Source: Corynebacterium lowii (GTDB lineage: Bacteria; Actinomycetota; Actinomycetes; Mycobacteriales; Mycobacteriaceae). From it: DNA of 64,000 nucleotides. How positions within the stretch are numbered: the first letter of the stretch is position 1; the number at the start of each line of letters is the position of its first letter. Shown here piece by piece: positions 18,991 to 29,379 of the stretch. The notes beneath the pieces are model-generated. The model saw nothing but the letters and a program-made list of their open reading frames with translations. It searched no databases and had not been told where the DNA came from. The stretch lies in the NCBI RefSeq assembly GCF_001412085.1, contig NZ_LKEV01000001.1, forward strand, positions 434,001 through 498,000, in the 5' to 3' direction. The position numbers were made by a program, and so were the translations under genes.

Positions 18991-19305
18991 GTGAAGATCC
19001 ATAAGGGCGATATGGTTCAGGTGATCTCCGGCCCCGATAAGGGTGCGCAGGGCAAGGTCATCCAGGCTTTCCCCAAGACGGAGAAGGTCCTCGTGGAGGG
19101 CGTGAACCGCATCAAGAAGCACGTGGCCAACTCCGCTCCCGAGCGCGGTGCCGAGTCCGGTGGCATTGTCACCCAGGAGGCCCCCATCCACGTGTCCAAC
19201 GTGATGGTGCTCGACTCCGAGGGCAAGCCCACCCGCGTGGGCTACCGCTTTGATGAGAACGGCAAGAAGGTCCGCATTGCGCGTAGCAACGGGGAGGACA
19301 TCTAA
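18991..19305 (+). CDS. rplX: 50S ribosomal protein L24
   Basis: L24, 104 aa, an assembly initiator protein. The KOW motif is seen in [21 protein letters not shown], followed by [28 protein letters not shown] start immediately adjoining the rplN stop; the TAA overlaps the rplE ATG by one base. Normal length. Confidence 0.97.
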   Translation: MKIHKGDMVQVISGPDKGAQGKVIQAFPKTEKVLVEGVNRIKKHVANSAPERGAESGGIVTQEAPIHVSNVMVLDSEGKPTRVGYRFDENGKKVRIARSNGEDI

Positions 19306-19889
19306 TGAGCGAGAATTACACTCCGCGGCTCAAGACCATCTACCGCGATGAGATCCGCACCAAGCTCAATGACAAGTATGAGTACGAGAACGTCATGCAG
19401 ATCCCCGGTCTGACCAAGATCGTGGTGAACATGGGCGTGGGCGACGCCGCTCGTGACTCCAAGCTCATCAACGGCGCCATCGAGGACTTGACCCTGATTA
19501 CGGGCCAGAAGCCGCAGATCCGCCGCGCCCGCAAGTCTATCGCTAACTTCAAGTTGCGCGAGGGTATGCCCATCGGCGCCAAGGTCACCCTGCGTGGCGA
19601 CCGCATGTGGGAGTTTCTGGATCGTCTGCTCACCGTGGCTCTGCCGCGTATCCGCGACTTCCGCGGTCTCTCTGACCAGCAGTTCGACGGCCACGGCAAC
19701 TACACCTTCGGCCTGACCGAGCAGACCATGTTCTACGAGATCGACGTGGACAAGGTTGATCGTCCGCGCGGTATGGACATCACCGTGGTGACCACCGCCA
19801 CGAACAACGAGGAGGGTCGCTCCCTCCTGCGTCTGCTGGGCTTCCCGTTCAAGGACGGCGAGGGCAAGATGCAGGCCAAGGAGGCCTAA
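19305..19889 (+). CDS. rplE: 50S ribosomal protein L5
   Basis: L5, 194 aa, binds 5S rRNA and contacts P-site tRNA. Typical segments: [55 protein letters not shown] and the C-terminal [27 protein letters not shown]. It is followed by a terminator, and rpsN, which often comes next, is not present; cynS lies on the other strand instead. Confidence 0.98.
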   Translation: MSENYTPRLKTIYRDEIRTKLNDKYEYENVMQIPGLTKIVVNMGVGDAARDSKLINGAIEDLTLITGQKPQIRRARKSIANFKLREGMPIGAKVTLRGDRMWEFLDRLLTVALPRIRDFRGLSDQQFDGHGNYTFGLTEQTMFYEIDVDKVDRPRGMDITVVTTATNNEEGRSLLRLLGFPFKDGEGKMQAKEA

Positions 19890-19903
19890 GCCTCTGCGCA
19901 TAG

Positions 19904-19940
19904 AATCCCCCGTGGCGATGAGCCGCGGGGGATTTTTCTT
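19904..19940 (+). terminator. Rho-independent terminator after rplE
   Basis: AATCCCCCG (19904-19912) pairs with CGGGGGATT (19926-19934), with an inner GGC/GCC pair, then a T-rich run. It also stands at the end of the convergent cynS gene. Confidence 0.85.
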
Positions 19941-19956
19941 TGGTGCAGGTGGTGCC

Positions 19957-20421
19957 TCACCAGCGGTAATCGAGGAACTTGCCGTCAAAGGTGATGGTTA
20001 CTCGGTCCCCTTCCGGATCGGGGCGGCGGGAAATATCGACCTGGAAGTTAATGGCGCTCATAATGCCATCCCCGAACTCTTCGTGAATGAGCGCCTTGAA
20101 TGCCGCGCCATAAACATTGATGGCCTCGTGGAGGCGATAAATGGTGGGATCGCGCAGCACCGCAGGATCATTCCCGCGCATGGGCTGTGATTGGAGGGAT
20201 TCTGCGATGGCGTGTGCTTCTTGCTGCTCGAAGCCCAGGAACTCGACGACGCTTTGAGCCTGTTTGGCGGTGAGGGGGTGCTGGCCGAGCAGCGCGGCGG
20301 TGCTCCATACCACGGGGGCGTCGATATGCTGGGCGAGGGTTTCCCACGTGAGGTTATGCCGGATGCGCTGGGCGTCGATGAGGGCGGCGGCCTCGTGTTT
20401 GGGCAGGATAGGCGTGGTCAT
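19957..20421 (-). CDS. cynS: Cyanate hydratase (cyanase)
   Basis: A 154-aa cyanase, the usual length. The enzyme converts cyanate plus bicarbonate to ammonia and CO2. The catalytic residues known from the E. coli enzyme are all visible: Arg and Glu in YRLHEAINVYG, and Ser in IMSAINFQV. The C-terminal signature DGKFLDYRW is present, and the N-terminal half is the helical DNA-binding-like domain. Start ATG 20421 follows AAGGAG on the minus strand. No carbonic anhydrase or cyanate transporter gene is adjacent. It is divergent from the lipase gene. Confidence 0.95.
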   Translation of the reverse strand: MTTPILPKHEAAALIDAQRIRHNLTWETLAQHIDAPVVWSTAALLGQHPLTAKQAQSVVEFLGFEQQEAHAIAESLQSQPMRGNDPAVLRDPTIYRLHEAINVYGAAFKALIHEEFGDGIMSAINFQVDISRRPDPEGDRVTITFDGKFLDYRW

Positions 20422-20483
20422 GGATACTCCTTGGAATCTGTGGGGGGGGCGTATTGCGGGCGATGGAAAAGGCTATACCATTA

Positions 20484-20564
20484 GTTACTTCAGCCCCTTG
20501 AGTAACATTTGAAACATTATTTTGTTAGGGTTATGGAGGAAATTGCTTCCGGTATGGTTATATT
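20484..20564 (+). promoter_or_regulatory. cynS-lipase intergenic region with inverted repeat and -10 box
   Basis: An inverted repeat GTTACT (20484-20489), 11 nt, AGTAAC (20501-20506) lies between the divergent genes and may be an operator. TATATT (20559-20564), preceded by TGGT, is a likely extended -10 for the lipase. Confidence 0.4.
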
Positions 20565-20600
20565 GCTCCCGGCGTGTCCTCGTGAACAAGGAAAAATAAC

Positions 20601-21896
20601 ATGAAAAAAACCTCATTGGTGGCTGTACTCACGGCCTGTGCCCTGCTGACCTCCTTGACCCCGGCCGTGGCCTCCGTGAATGGACCGCACCCCGGCGCCC
20701 CTTTCGGCGGTTCCTCTGTGCGGGGTGGCGATCGCACCTTCTTTGAGAATCACGAGGATCTCTCCCAGCGCCAGCCCGGCGAGGTGCTGGCAACGCGCAA
20801 TATCGCCTACAGCGCCTTTGGCCTGCAAACGCCCCTGAACGTGACACAGATCCGCTACGTGACCACCGACGCGCAGGGGAACAAGGTGCACGGCATCACC
20901 TCCGTGGTCAACCCGATTGCCCCGAGCAACGGCAAGCTCGTCTCCGTTCACTCCGTGTACGATTCCCTGGACCCCGAGCACAGCCCTTCGCGCAGCATTG
21001 CGGGCGATGTGAGCTTTGGTAATCTCGCCGCTTCGGGTGAGACCGCCATGATTATTTCCTTCCTCAACCGGGGCTACTCCGTGGCCATCCCCGATATTGA
21101 GGGCCAAGACGCGCACTTCATCGCCGGTCCGGAATACGGAACCACCACCCTGGACGGTATCCGCGCGGCCCTTCACGCCCCGGAGACGGGCCTGAATCAG
21201 GATTCCCAGGTGGGTCTGCTCGGGTACTCGGGTGGCTCCATCGCTACCAACTGGGCCGCTCAGCTTGCCCCCACCTATGCTCCCGAGATCAACGACAACC
21301 TCGTGGGAGCGGCCACCGGTGGTGTGCTGGTGAATCCGGAAAACAATATCAACTACGTCAGCGGTTCGGTTTTGTGGGCGCCCATTCAGCTCATGGCTAT
21401 TGCGGGATTGGCGCGTTCCTATGACCTTGACCTTGACCCCTATCTCAGCGATTTTGGTCGCTTCATGGTCAATCGCGTGGAGAAGGCTGCTATCACGGAG
21501 GTTCACGGCACGGCCCCGGGCCTGACCTGGGAATCCCTGATGAAGCCGGAGTATGCGAACCCGCGTTCCATTCCGGGCCTGGGCGAGGTGCTGGACAAGG
21601 TGAATATGCACCTTGGCCCGAATCCCACCGTGCCCTTCTATTACGCCACGGGTACCGCGGGTGACATCGTGGGTACGCCGGGGAATAAGCCGGGTATTGG
21701 GCCTGGCGACGGCGTGATGATCGCTGGGGACTCCAAGGTTCTGGCGGACAAGTACTGCGAGGGTGGTGCTGCCGTGCAGTACGAGGAACTTCCGCTGGAT
21801 CACATGGGCACCGCGGTGCCGTGGTACGTGAAGTCTGCCGGCTGGCTCTTTGATCGCTTTGACGGCAAGGCGGCTCCCAGCACCTGCGGGGCATAA
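20601..21896 (+). CDS. Secreted lipase (LIP family)
   Basis: A 431-aa alpha/beta-hydrolase with a Sec signal peptide (MKKTSLVAVLTACALLTSLTPAVAS). The nucleophile elbow G-Y-S-G-G is at about residue 210, in GLLGYSGGSIATNWAAQ, with TTLDGIRAALHAP before it, as in secretory lipases of actinobacteria and Candida. The C-terminal HMGTAVPWY likely carries the catalytic His. Substrate is probably host or environmental acylglycerol, useful to a lipid-dependent corynebacterium; that is inference. AAGGAAAAATAAC precedes the ATG, and a terminator follows. Confidence 0.9.
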   Translation: MKKTSLVAVLTACALLTSLTPAVASVNGPHPGAPFGGSSVRGGDRTFFENHEDLSQRQPGEVLATRNIAYSAFGLQTPLNVTQIRYVTTDAQGNKVHGITSVVNPIAPSNGKLVSVHSVYDSLDPEHSPSRSIAGDVSFGNLAASGETAMIISFLNRGYSVAIPDIEGQDAHFIAGPEYGTTTLDGIRAALHAPETGLNQDSQVGLLGYSGGSIATNWAAQLAPTYAPEINDNLVGAATGGVLVNPENNINYVSGSVLWAPIQLMAIAGLARSYDLDLDPYLSDFGRFMVNRVEKAAITEVHGTAPGLTWESLMKPEYANPRSIPGLGEVLDKVNMHLGPNPTVPFYYATGTAGDIVGTPGNKPGIGPGDGVMIAGDSKVLADKYCEGGAAVQYEELPLDHMGTAVPWYVKSAGWLFDRFDGKAAPSTCGA

Positions 21897-21937
21897 GGGC
21901 ACATAAAGTTTGGGCGCGTAGTAGCGCGCCGGTCAAG

Positions 21938-21966
21938 GGCTCACGGCATTGCCGTGAGCCTTTTTG
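21938..21966 (+). terminator. Rho-independent terminator after the lipase
   Basis: GGCTCACGGC (21938-21947), loop ATT, GCCGTGAGCC (21951-21960), then TTTTT. Between here and rpsH (21967-22229) there is no gene; that stretch has a small CCTAC/GTAGG hairpin near 22064 and presumably the rpsH promoter, which I could not place with confidence. Confidence 0.9.
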
Positions 21967-22229
21967 CTATGCGATTTTGCTTGGAGCGAGGAGATCGGTA
22001 GGATTGCCCCTCGGACTTCTGCGCACTTTTGTGCTGCGCCGATGTTCCATAACTGAAACGAACACCTACTTTGTTGTAGGCCCCTCGCCGGGTATGCGCA
22101 CCGTGTGTGGTGCGGCAGCGAGCACCCTCCGTTACTGAGCGGAGGAGAGCGCAAGTGGCCCAAAGAGACACGGAGAACGCTTCACCGGTGGGCAGGGAAC
22201 CGCAACGAGAAAGGCAATAGGTCGCTTCT

Positions 22230-22628
22230 ATGACCATGACTGATCCTATCGCGGACATGCTGTCGCGCGTGCGCAATGCAAACCACGCGCACCACGACGT
22301 CGTGTCCATGCCTTCTTCCAAGATCAAGGCGAATATCGCTGAGATCCTGAAGCAAGAGGGCTACATCGCGAACTACACCGTCGAGGACGCCAAGGTCGGC
22401 AAGACCCTGTCCCTCGAATTGAAGTACGGCCCCCAGCGCGAGCGCTCCATCTCCGGTCTGCGCCGCGTATCCAAGCCGGGTCTGCGCGTGTACGCAAAGT
22501 CCACCGAACTGCCGACGGTCCTTGGTGGCCTGGGCGTGGCGATCATCTCCACCTCCCAGGGCTTGCTGACCGATCGCCAGGCTACCGAGAAGGGCGTAGG
22601 CGGAGAAGTTCTCGCCTACGTCTGGTAA
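22230..22628 (+). CDS. rpsH: 30S ribosomal protein S8
   Basis: S8, 132 aa, primary 16S rRNA binder and, in E. coli, the repressor of the spc operon. It opens [19 protein letters not shown] and ends [26 protein letters not shown], both diagnostic. It restarts the spc operon after the cynS-lipase insertion. The annotated ATG is followed 6 bases later by a second ATG; both are possible starts. Confidence 0.98.
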   Translation: MTMTDPIADMLSRVRNANHAHHDVVSMPSSKIKANIAEILKQEGYIANYTVEDAKVGKTLSLELKYGPQRERSISGLRRVSKPGLRVYAKSTELPTVLGGLGVAIISTSQGLLTDRQATEKGVGGEVLAYVW

Positions 22629-22647
22629 TAGGGAGAAGTGATAAGCA

Positions 22648-23184
22648 ATGTCGCGAGTTGGTAAGGCTCCCATCACCATTCCCTCCGGTGTGGAAACGAA
22701 GATTGACGGCCAGCACGTAGAGGTCAAGGGGCCCAAGGGCACCCTGAGCCTGGACGTTCCGGCTCCGATCGCCGTGGCCGTCGAGGAAAACCAGATTGTG
22801 GTTTCCCGTCCGGACGATAACCGCAAGAACCGTGCCCTGCACGGTCTTTCCCGTTCGCTGATTAACAACTGCGTGGTTGGCGTCACCGAGGGTTACACCA
22901 TCAAAATGGAAATCTTCGGCGTGGGCTACCGCGTCCAGGCCAAGGGCAAGAACCTGGAGTTCGCCCTGGGCTACTCCCACCCGATCCTCATTGAGGCTCC
23001 GGAGGGCATCACCTTCGCCGTGGACGGAAACACCAAGTTCTCCATCGCCGGTATCGACAAGCAGCAGGTTGGGCAGATCGCCGCGAACATCCGTCGTCTG
23101 CGGAAGGACGATCCTTACAAGGGTAAGGGCATCCGCTACGAGGGTGAGCAGATCCGCCGCAAGGTCGGAAAGACGGGTAAGTAA
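22648..23184 (+). CDS. rplF: 50S ribosomal protein L6
   Basis: L6, 178 aa, two-domain protein near the sarcin-ricin loop. Signatures: [27 protein letters not shown] and the C-terminal [38 protein letters not shown] lies upstream of the ATG. Follows rpsH by 19 bases and precedes rplR by 2. Confidence 0.98.
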   Translation: MSRVGKAPITIPSGVETKIDGQHVEVKGPKGTLSLDVPAPIAVAVEENQIVVSRPDDNRKNRALHGLSRSLINNCVVGVTEGYTIKMEIFGVGYRVQAKGKNLEFALGYSHPILIEAPEGITFAVDGNTKFSIAGIDKQQVGQIAANIRRLRKDDPYKGKGIRYEGEQIRRKVGKTGK

Positions 23185-23186
23185 GC

Positions 23187-23594
23187 ATGAGCAACAACGC
23201 AGAACAGAACAAGAAGCGTACTCCGGTGGGCAAGGACATCTCCTCGCGTCGCCGCGCTGCCCGTGCCCGCCGTCACTTCCGCGTCCGCAAGAACCTGCGT
23301 GGTACCCTCGAGGCACCGCGCCTGGTGGTGCACCGTTCCTCGCGTCACATGCACGCGCAGGTCATCGACGACACCATCGGCCACACCCTTGTTGCCGCCT
23401 CCACCATCGAGCCGGAGATCCGCGCGATGGAAGGCGACAAAAAGACCAAGGGCGCCAAGGTGGGCGAGCTGATCGCCCAGCGTGCCAAGGAAGCCGGCAT
23501 CGAGAAGGTCGTGTTCGACCGCGCCGGTTACAAGTACCACGGCCGCGTTGCCGCGCTGGCCGATGCAGCCCGCGAAGGTGGTTTGAAGTTCTAA
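23187..23594 (+). CDS. rplR: 50S ribosomal protein L18
   Basis: L18, 135 aa, binds 5S rRNA. Signatures: [38 protein letters not shown] and the C-terminal [26 protein letters not shown]. The N-terminal 18 residues are a polar extension. It lies between rplF and rpsE in normal spc order. Confidence 0.98.
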   Translation: MSNNAEQNKKRTPVGKDISSRRRAARARRHFRVRKNLRGTLEAPRLVVHRSSRHMHAQVIDDTIGHTLVAASTIEPEIRAMEGDKKTKGAKVGELIAQRAKEAGIEKVVFDRAGYKYHGRVAALADAAREGGLKF

Positions 23595-23634
23595 TGATTG
23601 CCACCCAGCAGAACATCAACGGAAGGATCGCGTA

Positions 23635-24261
<627 letters not shown>

Positions 24262-24263
24262 TC

Positions 24264-24449
24264 ATGGCACTGAAGATCACGCAGATCCGCGGTACCGTGG
24301 GTACGAACCCGAAGCAGAAGGCCAACCTTGAGGCCCTGGGCCTCAAGCGCATCCGCCACAGCGTTATCAAGAAGGACAACGCTGCCGTGCGCGGCCAGAT
24401 CAACATGGTGCGTCACCTGGTGGTTGTCGAAGAAGTGGCAGGGGAGTAG
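24264..24449 (+). CDS. rpmD: 50S ribosomal protein L30
   Basis: L30, 61 aa. The sequence [20 protein letters not shown] followed by [10 protein letters not shown] is diagnostic. The ATG at 24264 has AGGAGG seven bases upstream and is 2 bases after the rpsE stop; a longer open frame running through rpsE in another register is a shadow. Confidence 0.97.
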   Translation: MALKITQIRGTVGTNPKQKANLEALGLKRIRHSVIKKDNAAVRGQINMVRHLVVVEEVAGE

Positions 24450-24456
24450 ATAACAC

Positions 24457-24906
24457 ATGAGCGATATCATCAAGCTCCACGATCTGCGCCCGTCCAAGGG
24501 CGCGAACAAGCCTAAGACCCGCGTTGGTCGCGGTGAGGCTTCCAAGGGTAAGACCGCTGGCCGCGGTACCAAGGGTACGAAGGCCCGCAAGCAGGTTTCG
24601 GCCGCATTCGAGGGTGGGCAGATGCCTATTCACATGCGCCTGCCGAAGCTCAAGGGCTTCAAGAACCCGAACAAGGTCTACTACCAGGTTGTCAACGTGG
24701 GTGACCTGAACAAGGCCTTCCCGGAGGGCGGCGAGGTGACGGTGGCTGACATCGTGGCCAAGGGCCTGGTGCGCCCCAAGCAGCCCGTGAAGGTGCTGGG
24801 CACCGGTGACCTCAGCGTGAAGCTGAACGTTACCGCCGAGAAGTTCTCCAAGTCCGCTGTGGAGAAGATCGAGGCCGCTGGTGGATCCGTGAACGCTACC
24901 AAGTAG
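24457..24906 (+). CDS. rplO: 50S ribosomal protein L15
   Basis: L15, 149 aa, a late-assembly 50S protein. Signatures: [36 protein letters not shown] and the [20 protein letters not shown] segment. It is the last gene before a strong terminator, so secY is not cotranscribed from it without readthrough. Confidence 0.98.
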   Translation: MSDIIKLHDLRPSKGANKPKTRVGRGEASKGKTAGRGTKGTKARKQVSAAFEGGQMPIHMRLPKLKGFKNPNKVYYQVVNVGDLNKAFPEGGEVTVADIVAKGLVRPKQPVKVLGTGDLSVKLNVTAEKFSKSAVEKIEAAGGSVNATK

Positions 24907-24927
24907 CTTTCGCACTCGGATTAATTT

Positions 24928-24964
24928 AAAGACCCGCTTCCTTAAATAGGAAGCGGGTCTTTTC
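24928..24964 (+). terminator. Rho-independent terminator after rplO
   Basis: AAAGACCCGCTTCCT (24928-24942) pairs with AGGAAGCGGGTCTTT (24948-24962), 15 perfect pairs, then T-rich. Confidence 0.92.
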
Positions 24965-25040
24965 TATGGTTGGCCCATGTCTGCCTCACGTCCTGCTGTT
25001 CCCGCTGCGATCTCTTCATAACCGGAGTAGATTAATCGCC

Positions 25041-25406
25041 ATGAATACGCAGCTATGGGCCAAGATCGCGGCGATTTTCATGGGTGTGGCGATGGTCATG
25101 GAGATTGCCTCGGTGCTGTTCGTGCGGGAGGATGCGCTCCTGTTGAGGGGGCTTTCCCTCGGGAGCGCCATCACCATGCTGGTGGGCGTGGTGCTCTTTT
25201 TCCTGCCGAAGGTCTCGGCTAGGCTCACCAAGGCAGTGCTAACGGGGGCGCTCCTGCTGTGGTGGGGGAGGTTGATCGCGGGGCTTAGCACGGGAACCTC
25301 CGATGGGGAGGACGTGGTATTCACCGTTATTCTTGCGGCCCTGGGTGCGGGGGTCACGGCTTTGCTGTGGGTGGGGCTACCCAAGCAGCGCGGCGTTATG
25401 GCCTAA
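25041..25406 (+). CDS. Small four-helix membrane protein, unknown function
   Basis: A 121-aa protein with about four membrane segments (roughly residues 5-25, 35-57, 62-80 and 95-115) and few charged residues. I recognise no family. ATG 25041 is chosen over an earlier in-frame ATG because TAGATT (25028-25033) ends exactly 7 nt before it, the pattern of leaderless genes elsewhere in this window. It lies between rplO and secY but has its own signals, so it is probably independent of the ribosomal operon. Confidence 0.65.
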   Translation: MNTQLWAKIAAIFMGVAMVMEIASVLFVREDALLLRGLSLGSAITMLVGVVLFFLPKVSARLTKAVLTGALLLWWGRLIAGLSTGTSDGEDVVFTVILAALGAGVTALLWVGLPKQRGVMA

Positions 25407-25584
25407 AGCACTCGTACCCCCGGGTGGGAAAAGCGTGGGGGACTGGTAAGGTAGTGGAGTCAATTGTGTCCGGCGCCCCTAGTTTTCGTGTATGCGGGGC
25501 GTAGGGGCTGGAACGAATAGAACACTCTGCCGCGTTGAGTCTGCCTTTGCCGGGTAGGCGGCGTGCGTGGAGCCAGGAGGGTAA

Positions 25585-26910
25585 GTGTCCGCCGTTATCC
25601 AGGCTTTTAAGGATGTTGATCTTCGCCGGAAGATTCTCTTCACCATTGCGATGATCGTCTTGTACCGCGTTGGTGCGCAGATCCCCGCCCCAGGGGTGGA
25701 TTACGCGCAGATTAGTGGTCGTTTGCGTGAGCTCACTCAGGAGCAGGGCAGCGTGTACTCGCTGATTAACCTGTTCTCTGGTGGTGCTCTATTGCAGCTT
25801 TCTATCTTTGCCATCGGCATCATGCCCTACATCACGGCGTCGATTATCGTGCAGCTGTTGACCGTGGTGATCCCGCACTTCGAGCAGTTGAAGAAGGAGG
25901 GGCAGTCTGGTCAGGCAAAGATGACCCAGTACACCCGCTACCTCACGGTGGCCCTGGCCCTTCTGCAATCGGCGGGCATCGTGGCCCTGGCGGATCGCCA
26001 GCAGTTGTTGGGTGCGGGCATTGAGGTGCTGGTGCCGGATCGCAGCATTTGGGATCTGGTGGTGCTGGTTATCACCATGACCTCCGGTGCGGTGCTGGTG
26101 ATGTGGATGGGCGAGCTCATCACCGATAAGGGCGTGGGCAACGGTATGTCCCTGCTGATCTTTGCCGGTATCGCCACCCGCCTGCCCACCGATGGCCTCG
26201 CGGTGCTCAATAACTCCGGCGGCCTGATGTTCGCTGTGGTGGTGGCTGCGGTGATCGTGCTCGTCGTGGGCGTGGTCTTTGTGGAGCAGGGTCAGCGCCG
26301 TATCCCGGTGCAGTACGCCAAGCGCATGGTGGGTCGTCGTCAGTACGGCGGTTCCTCCACCTACCTGCCGCTAAAGGTAAACCAGGCGGGCGTGATCCCC
26401 GTGATCTTCGCTTCCTCGCTGATTTACATGCCGGTGCTCATCACGCAGATCGTGTACTCCGGCAACCTGGAGCCCACCGATAACTGGTGGCAGCGCAACG
26501 TCATCTCGGTGCTGCAAACCCCCTCTTCCTGGCAGTACATCGTCCTGTACTTCGCGCTCATCATCTTCTTCTCGTACTTCTACGTTTCGGTGCAGTATGA
26601 CCCGAACGAGCAGGCCGATAACATGAAGAAGTACGGTGGCTTCATCCCCGGAATCCGCCCGGGCCCCCCCACGGCACAGTACTTGGCATATGTGATGAAT
26701 CGTCTGCTGTTCGTGGGCGCGTTGTATCTTGGTGTGATCGCGGTATTGCCGAATATCGCGCTGGACTTTGGTATCGGTCACCAGGGCAGCGCCGGTATGG
26801 GCGCCTTCGGTGGCACGGCGGTGCTGATCCTCGTGTCCGTGGCGTTGACTACCGTGAAGCAAATCGAAAGCCAGCTTCTGCAAAGTAACTACGAAGGGTT
26901 GCTCAAATGA
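25585..26910 (+). CDS. secY: Protein translocase subunit SecY
   Basis: SecY, 441 aa, the channel of the Sec translocon, with ten membrane segments. Typical motifs: [26 protein letters not shown] at the N-terminus, [24 protein letters not shown], and [21 protein letters not shown] start at 25585 with AGGAGG six bases before. The stop overlaps the adk ATG (ATGA). The 178-base leader holds a GCCCCTA/TAGGGGC hairpin (25474-25508) and presumably a promoter. Confidence 0.98.
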   Translation: MSAVIQAFKDVDLRRKILFTIAMIVLYRVGAQIPAPGVDYAQISGRLRELTQEQGSVYSLINLFSGGALLQLSIFAIGIMPYITASIIVQLLTVVIPHFEQLKKEGQSGQAKMTQYTRYLTVALALLQSAGIVALADRQQLLGAGIEVLVPDRSIWDLVVLVITMTSGAVLVMWMGELITDKGVGNGMSLLIFAGIATRLPTDGLAVLNNSGGLMFAVVVAAVIVLVVGVVFVEQGQRRIPVQYAKRMVGRRQYGGSSTYLPLKVNQAGVIPVIFASSLIYMPVLITQIVYSGNLEPTDNWWQRNVISVLQTPSSWQYIVLYFALIIFFSYFYVSVQYDPNEQADNMKKYGGFIPGIRPGPPTAQYLAYVMNRLLFVGALYLGVIAVLPNIALDFGIGHQGSAGMGAFGGTAVLILVSVALTTVKQIESQLLQSNYEGLLK

Positions 26911-27458
26911 GACTCGTACTTCTTGGACCCCCCGGTGCCGGCAAGGGCACGCAGGCCGCTCTGCTCTCGGAGAAGCTGGGCGTACCGCATATCTCCACGG
27001 GCGATCTCTTCCGCGCCAATATCGGGGAAGGCACCCCGCTGGGCATCGAGGCCAAGCAGTACATTGATGCTGGCAAGCTTGTGCCCACCGAGGTCACCGC
27101 GCGCATGGTGGAATCGCGCCTGGACGAGGCGGATACCGCCGAGGGCTTCCTCCTCGACGGCTTCCCTCGCACCGTGGAGCAGGCAGAAATCCTGACCGCG
27201 CTGCTGGAAAAGAAAGGCCTTAAACTCAACGGCGTGCTGAACTTCCGCATCTCGGAGGACGTGGTGGTGGAGCGCATGCTCGCCCGCGGCCGCGCCGACG
27301 ATAACGAAGAGACGATTCGCACCCGCCTCAAGGTTTACCGCGAGGAGACCGCCCCGCTCATCGAGCACTACGGCTCGGAGATCATCAGCATTGAGGCTGA
27401 GGGTGAGGTCAACGAGGTTAACGAGCGCGCCCTGGCCGCGCTGGAAGATCGTAAGTAA
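26907..27458 (+). CDS. adk: Adenylate kinase
   Basis: Adenylate kinase, 183 aa, interconverting AMP, ADP and ATP. The P-loop [10 protein letters not shown] (residues 7-16), HISTGDLFR, and DGFPRT are present; the LID is the short form without a zinc site, as in actinobacteria. It overlaps secY by 4 bases; the secY-adk-map order is conserved. Confidence 0.98.
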   Translation: MRLVLLGPPGAGKGTQAALLSEKLGVPHISTGDLFRANIGEGTPLGIEAKQYIDAGKLVPTEVTARMVESRLDEADTAEGFLLDGFPRTVEQAEILTALLEKKGLKLNGVLNFRISEDVVVERMLARGRADDNEETIRTRLKVYREETAPLIEHYGSEIISIEAEGEVNEVNERALAALEDRK

Positions 27459-27509
27459 AAGCCACTGAGGCCGCAGTCCCCGCAGGGAGGTTTCCCGCGG
27501 GGGCTTTTG
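27456..27509 (+). terminator. Probable terminator between adk and map
   Basis: CCCCGC (27478-27483) pairs with GCGGGG (27497-27502), followed by GCTTTTGC. The outer AAAAGCC (27457-27463) and GGCTTTT could extend the stem. The T run is short. Confidence 0.55.
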
Positions 27510-27580
27510 CTTTGCGACGTCCCGGCGCAGGCGGCGCCCCCCGCATAGGCAACATCCCCGCGCAGGCGGCGTCGCAAAGC
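27509..27580. repeat. 72-bp inverted repeat with internal direct repeats
   Basis: GCTTTGCGACG (27509-27519) is the reverse complement of CGTCGCAAAGC (27570-27580). Inside are two copies of GCGCAGGCGGCG (27525-27536 and 27560-27571). It lies in the adk-map gap; its right arm is one of the GCTTTGCGACGCC motif copies. Confidence 0.7.
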
Positions 27581-27611
27581 ACCCTGATGGGAACAAAAAC
27601 GAGGAGGAACG

Positions 27612-28412
27612 ATGGTATTCCGCACGAGGAAGAAGATTCCGGGTAAGACCCCTGGGGAACTCGACGCCATGCAGGCCGCCGGGGAGATCGTGGGCCGCGC
27701 ACTGCAAGCGGTGCGCGAGGCGGCCAAACCGGGGGTGAGCACCCTGGAACTCGACGCCGTGGCGGAGGCGGTGATCCGGGATGCGGGGGCCTATCCCACC
27801 TTCCTCGGTTATGAGGGGTTCCCGGCTTCCATCTGCGCTTCCGTCAATGAGGTGATCGTGCACGGCATCCCGAGCGCCGAGGCGGTGCTGGGGGAGGGGG
27901 ATCTGGTGTCCATTGATTGTGGCGCCACCCTCGACGGCTGGGTGGGCGATTCCGCCTGGTCCTTCGGTGTGGGGGAGGTGGCCCCCGAGGTGGAAGCGCT
28001 CAATGACGCCACGCGCTGGGTGATGGAGCAGGGCATCGCCGCCGTGGTGCCGGGGGCGCGGCTCACCGATATTTCTCATGCTCTCGAAACGGCCACGCGG
28101 CAGGCGGAGAAGCGCTTTGGGGTGCCCCTGGGGATCGTCGATGGCTATGGCGGGCACGGCATTGGGCGAACCATGCACGAGGATCCTTTTCTAGCTAATG
28201 AGGGCCGCCCGGGCCGTGGGCCGGTGCTTCAGGAGGGCACCACCTTGTGCGTGGAACCCATGCTCACGTTGGGTACCTGGGAGAGCAAGGAGCTCAGCGA
28301 TGGTTGGACGGTAGTTACTGCCGACGCCTCCTGGGCCTCTCATTGGGAGCACACGGTGGCGGCCACGAGCCGGGGCCCGAGGATTCTTACTCCGCGTTCC
28401 CCGCGCCGATGA
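27612..28412 (+). CDS. map: Methionine aminopeptidase, type I
   Basis: A 266-aa MetAP that removes N-terminal Met. The metal ligands fit the family pattern: Asp in [18 protein letters not shown] (two Asp), His in [15 protein letters not shown], Glu in VEPML, and a C-terminal Glu in [18 protein letters not shown] precedes the ATG at 27612. The short N-terminal extension contains no zinc-finger cysteines. Follows adk in the usual order. Confidence 0.96.
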   Translation: MVFRTRKKIPGKTPGELDAMQAAGEIVGRALQAVREAAKPGVSTLELDAVAEAVIRDAGAYPTFLGYEGFPASICASVNEVIVHGIPSAEAVLGEGDLVSIDCGATLDGWVGDSAWSFGVGEVAPEVEALNDATRWVMEQGIAAVVPGARLTDISHALETATRQAEKRFGVPLGIVDGYGGHGIGRTMHEDPFLANEGRPGRGPVLQEGTTLCVEPMLTLGTWESKELSDGWTVVTADASWASHWEHTVAATSRGPRILTPRSPRR

Positions 28413-28447
28413 GGGAATATAGGCCGATGGAGTCTATACTTGCGGTC

Positions 28448-29272
28448 ATGTCATACAAGCCCCGCCATGCTAAGCCCTCTGCCACGCGGCGTCGGGCGGC
28501 CTCCATCGCTGCCGCTGGTACTGCGACGGGTGCCCTCCTCGCTGCTCCTACTGTCGCCTCGGCTGCGGAAACCGCCCCCGCCCCGGCCGCAAACGTGAAC
28601 CTGGAGCAGCGCGCTCTCCAGGTCCGCGATGCCCTGCACGAGCAGGCCGCGCAGCTTCCTCCCGAGTTGGCCGATCCGGCCCTGCAATTGCTGGATAACT
28701 CCGTGGAGACGGCCTTCCCCGGCATCCTGGACGCGCCCACGCAGCCGGCTCCCGCTGTTGACGACGCCGCTGCTGCCGAGGAGCAGCGCCGCGCGGAGGC
28801 CGAGCAGGCTCAGGCAGCCCAGCAGGCGGAAGCGCAGCGTGCGGAGGCCGAACGCGCCGAGGCTGCGCGTGCCGAAGAGCAGCGCCGGGCTGAGGCCCGC
28901 GCCGCCGAGGTTGCCGATAACCCCTGCCCGGCTGAGGCTCGCGCCTGCATTGACCTCCAGGGCAACCGCACCTGGCTCCAGGAAAATGGCGAGGTCACCT
29001 ACGGCCCGGTGCAGATGTCCGCCGGTGCCCCCAGCCCGGAGACCGCTACCCCCACCGGAACCTTCTACGTGAACCGCAAGGTGAAGGACGAGGTTTCCTA
29101 CGAGTTTGACATGGCTCCCATGCCGTATGCGGTGTACTTCACCAACAACGGCATCGCCTTCCACCAGGGAAACACCGCTTTGCTCTCGCACGGCTGCATT
29201 CACCTCAACCACGATGATGCGGTGCAGTACTTCGATCAGTTGCAGATAGGCGATATGGTTTACGTCTACTAG
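28448..29272 (+). CDS. L,D-transpeptidase with coiled-coil region
   Basis: A 274-aa exported L,D-transpeptidase (YkuD domain), which makes 3-3 cross-links in peptidoglycan. A signal peptide covers about residues 1-41. Residues 100-160 are a charged EA/QR heptad-like stretch (EEQRRAEAEQAQAAQQAEAQ and on), probably a coiled coil that spaces the enzyme from the membrane. The YkuD domain follows, with the catalytic SHGCIHL near the end. ATG 28448 is chosen because TATACT (28435-28440) ends 7 nt upstream (leaderless); the in-frame extension upstream overlaps map. Confidence 0.92.
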   Translation: MSYKPRHAKPSATRRRAASIAAAGTATGALLAAPTVASAAETAPAPAANVNLEQRALQVRDALHEQAAQLPPELADPALQLLDNSVETAFPGILDAPTQPAPAVDDAAAAEEQRRAEAEQAQAAQQAEAQRAEAERAEAARAEEQRRAEARAAEVADNPCPAEARACIDLQGNRTWLQENGEVTYGPVQMSAGAPSPETATPTGTFYVNRKVKDEVSYEFDMAPMPYAVYFTNNGIAFHQGNTALLSHGCIHLNHDDAVQYFDQLQIGDMVYVY

Positions 29273-29305
29273 TGCTGCGAGGCATGCGGTAACGCGAAAC
29301 TCTCA

Positions 29306-29339
29306 GGTGAGTGGGGATTACACCCCACTCACCTTTTTT
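29306..29339 (+). terminator. Rho-independent terminator after the L,D-transpeptidase
   Basis: GGTGAGTGGGG (29306-29316), 6-nt loop, CCCCACTCACC (29323-29333), TTTTTT. Confidence 0.95.
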
Positions 29340-29350
29340 GATGCCGCCTT

Positions 29351-29379
29351 TTGAAACCCGCCGCCGTGGCGTGTAGAGT
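29351..29379 (+). promoter_or_regulatory. Probable sigma-A promoter of infA
   Basis: TTGAAA (29351-29356), 17 nt, TAGAGT (29374-29379). It lies right after a terminator and about 90 bases before infA, so it is well placed to drive the alpha operon. Confidence 0.75.

Noticed and set aside
22194..22222. GGGAACC followed by GTC just before rpsH, as a third ECF-type promoter
   Set aside because: The gap is 19 nt, the extended AGTCAAAGTAA box is absent, and it would start transcription at or past the rpsH start.
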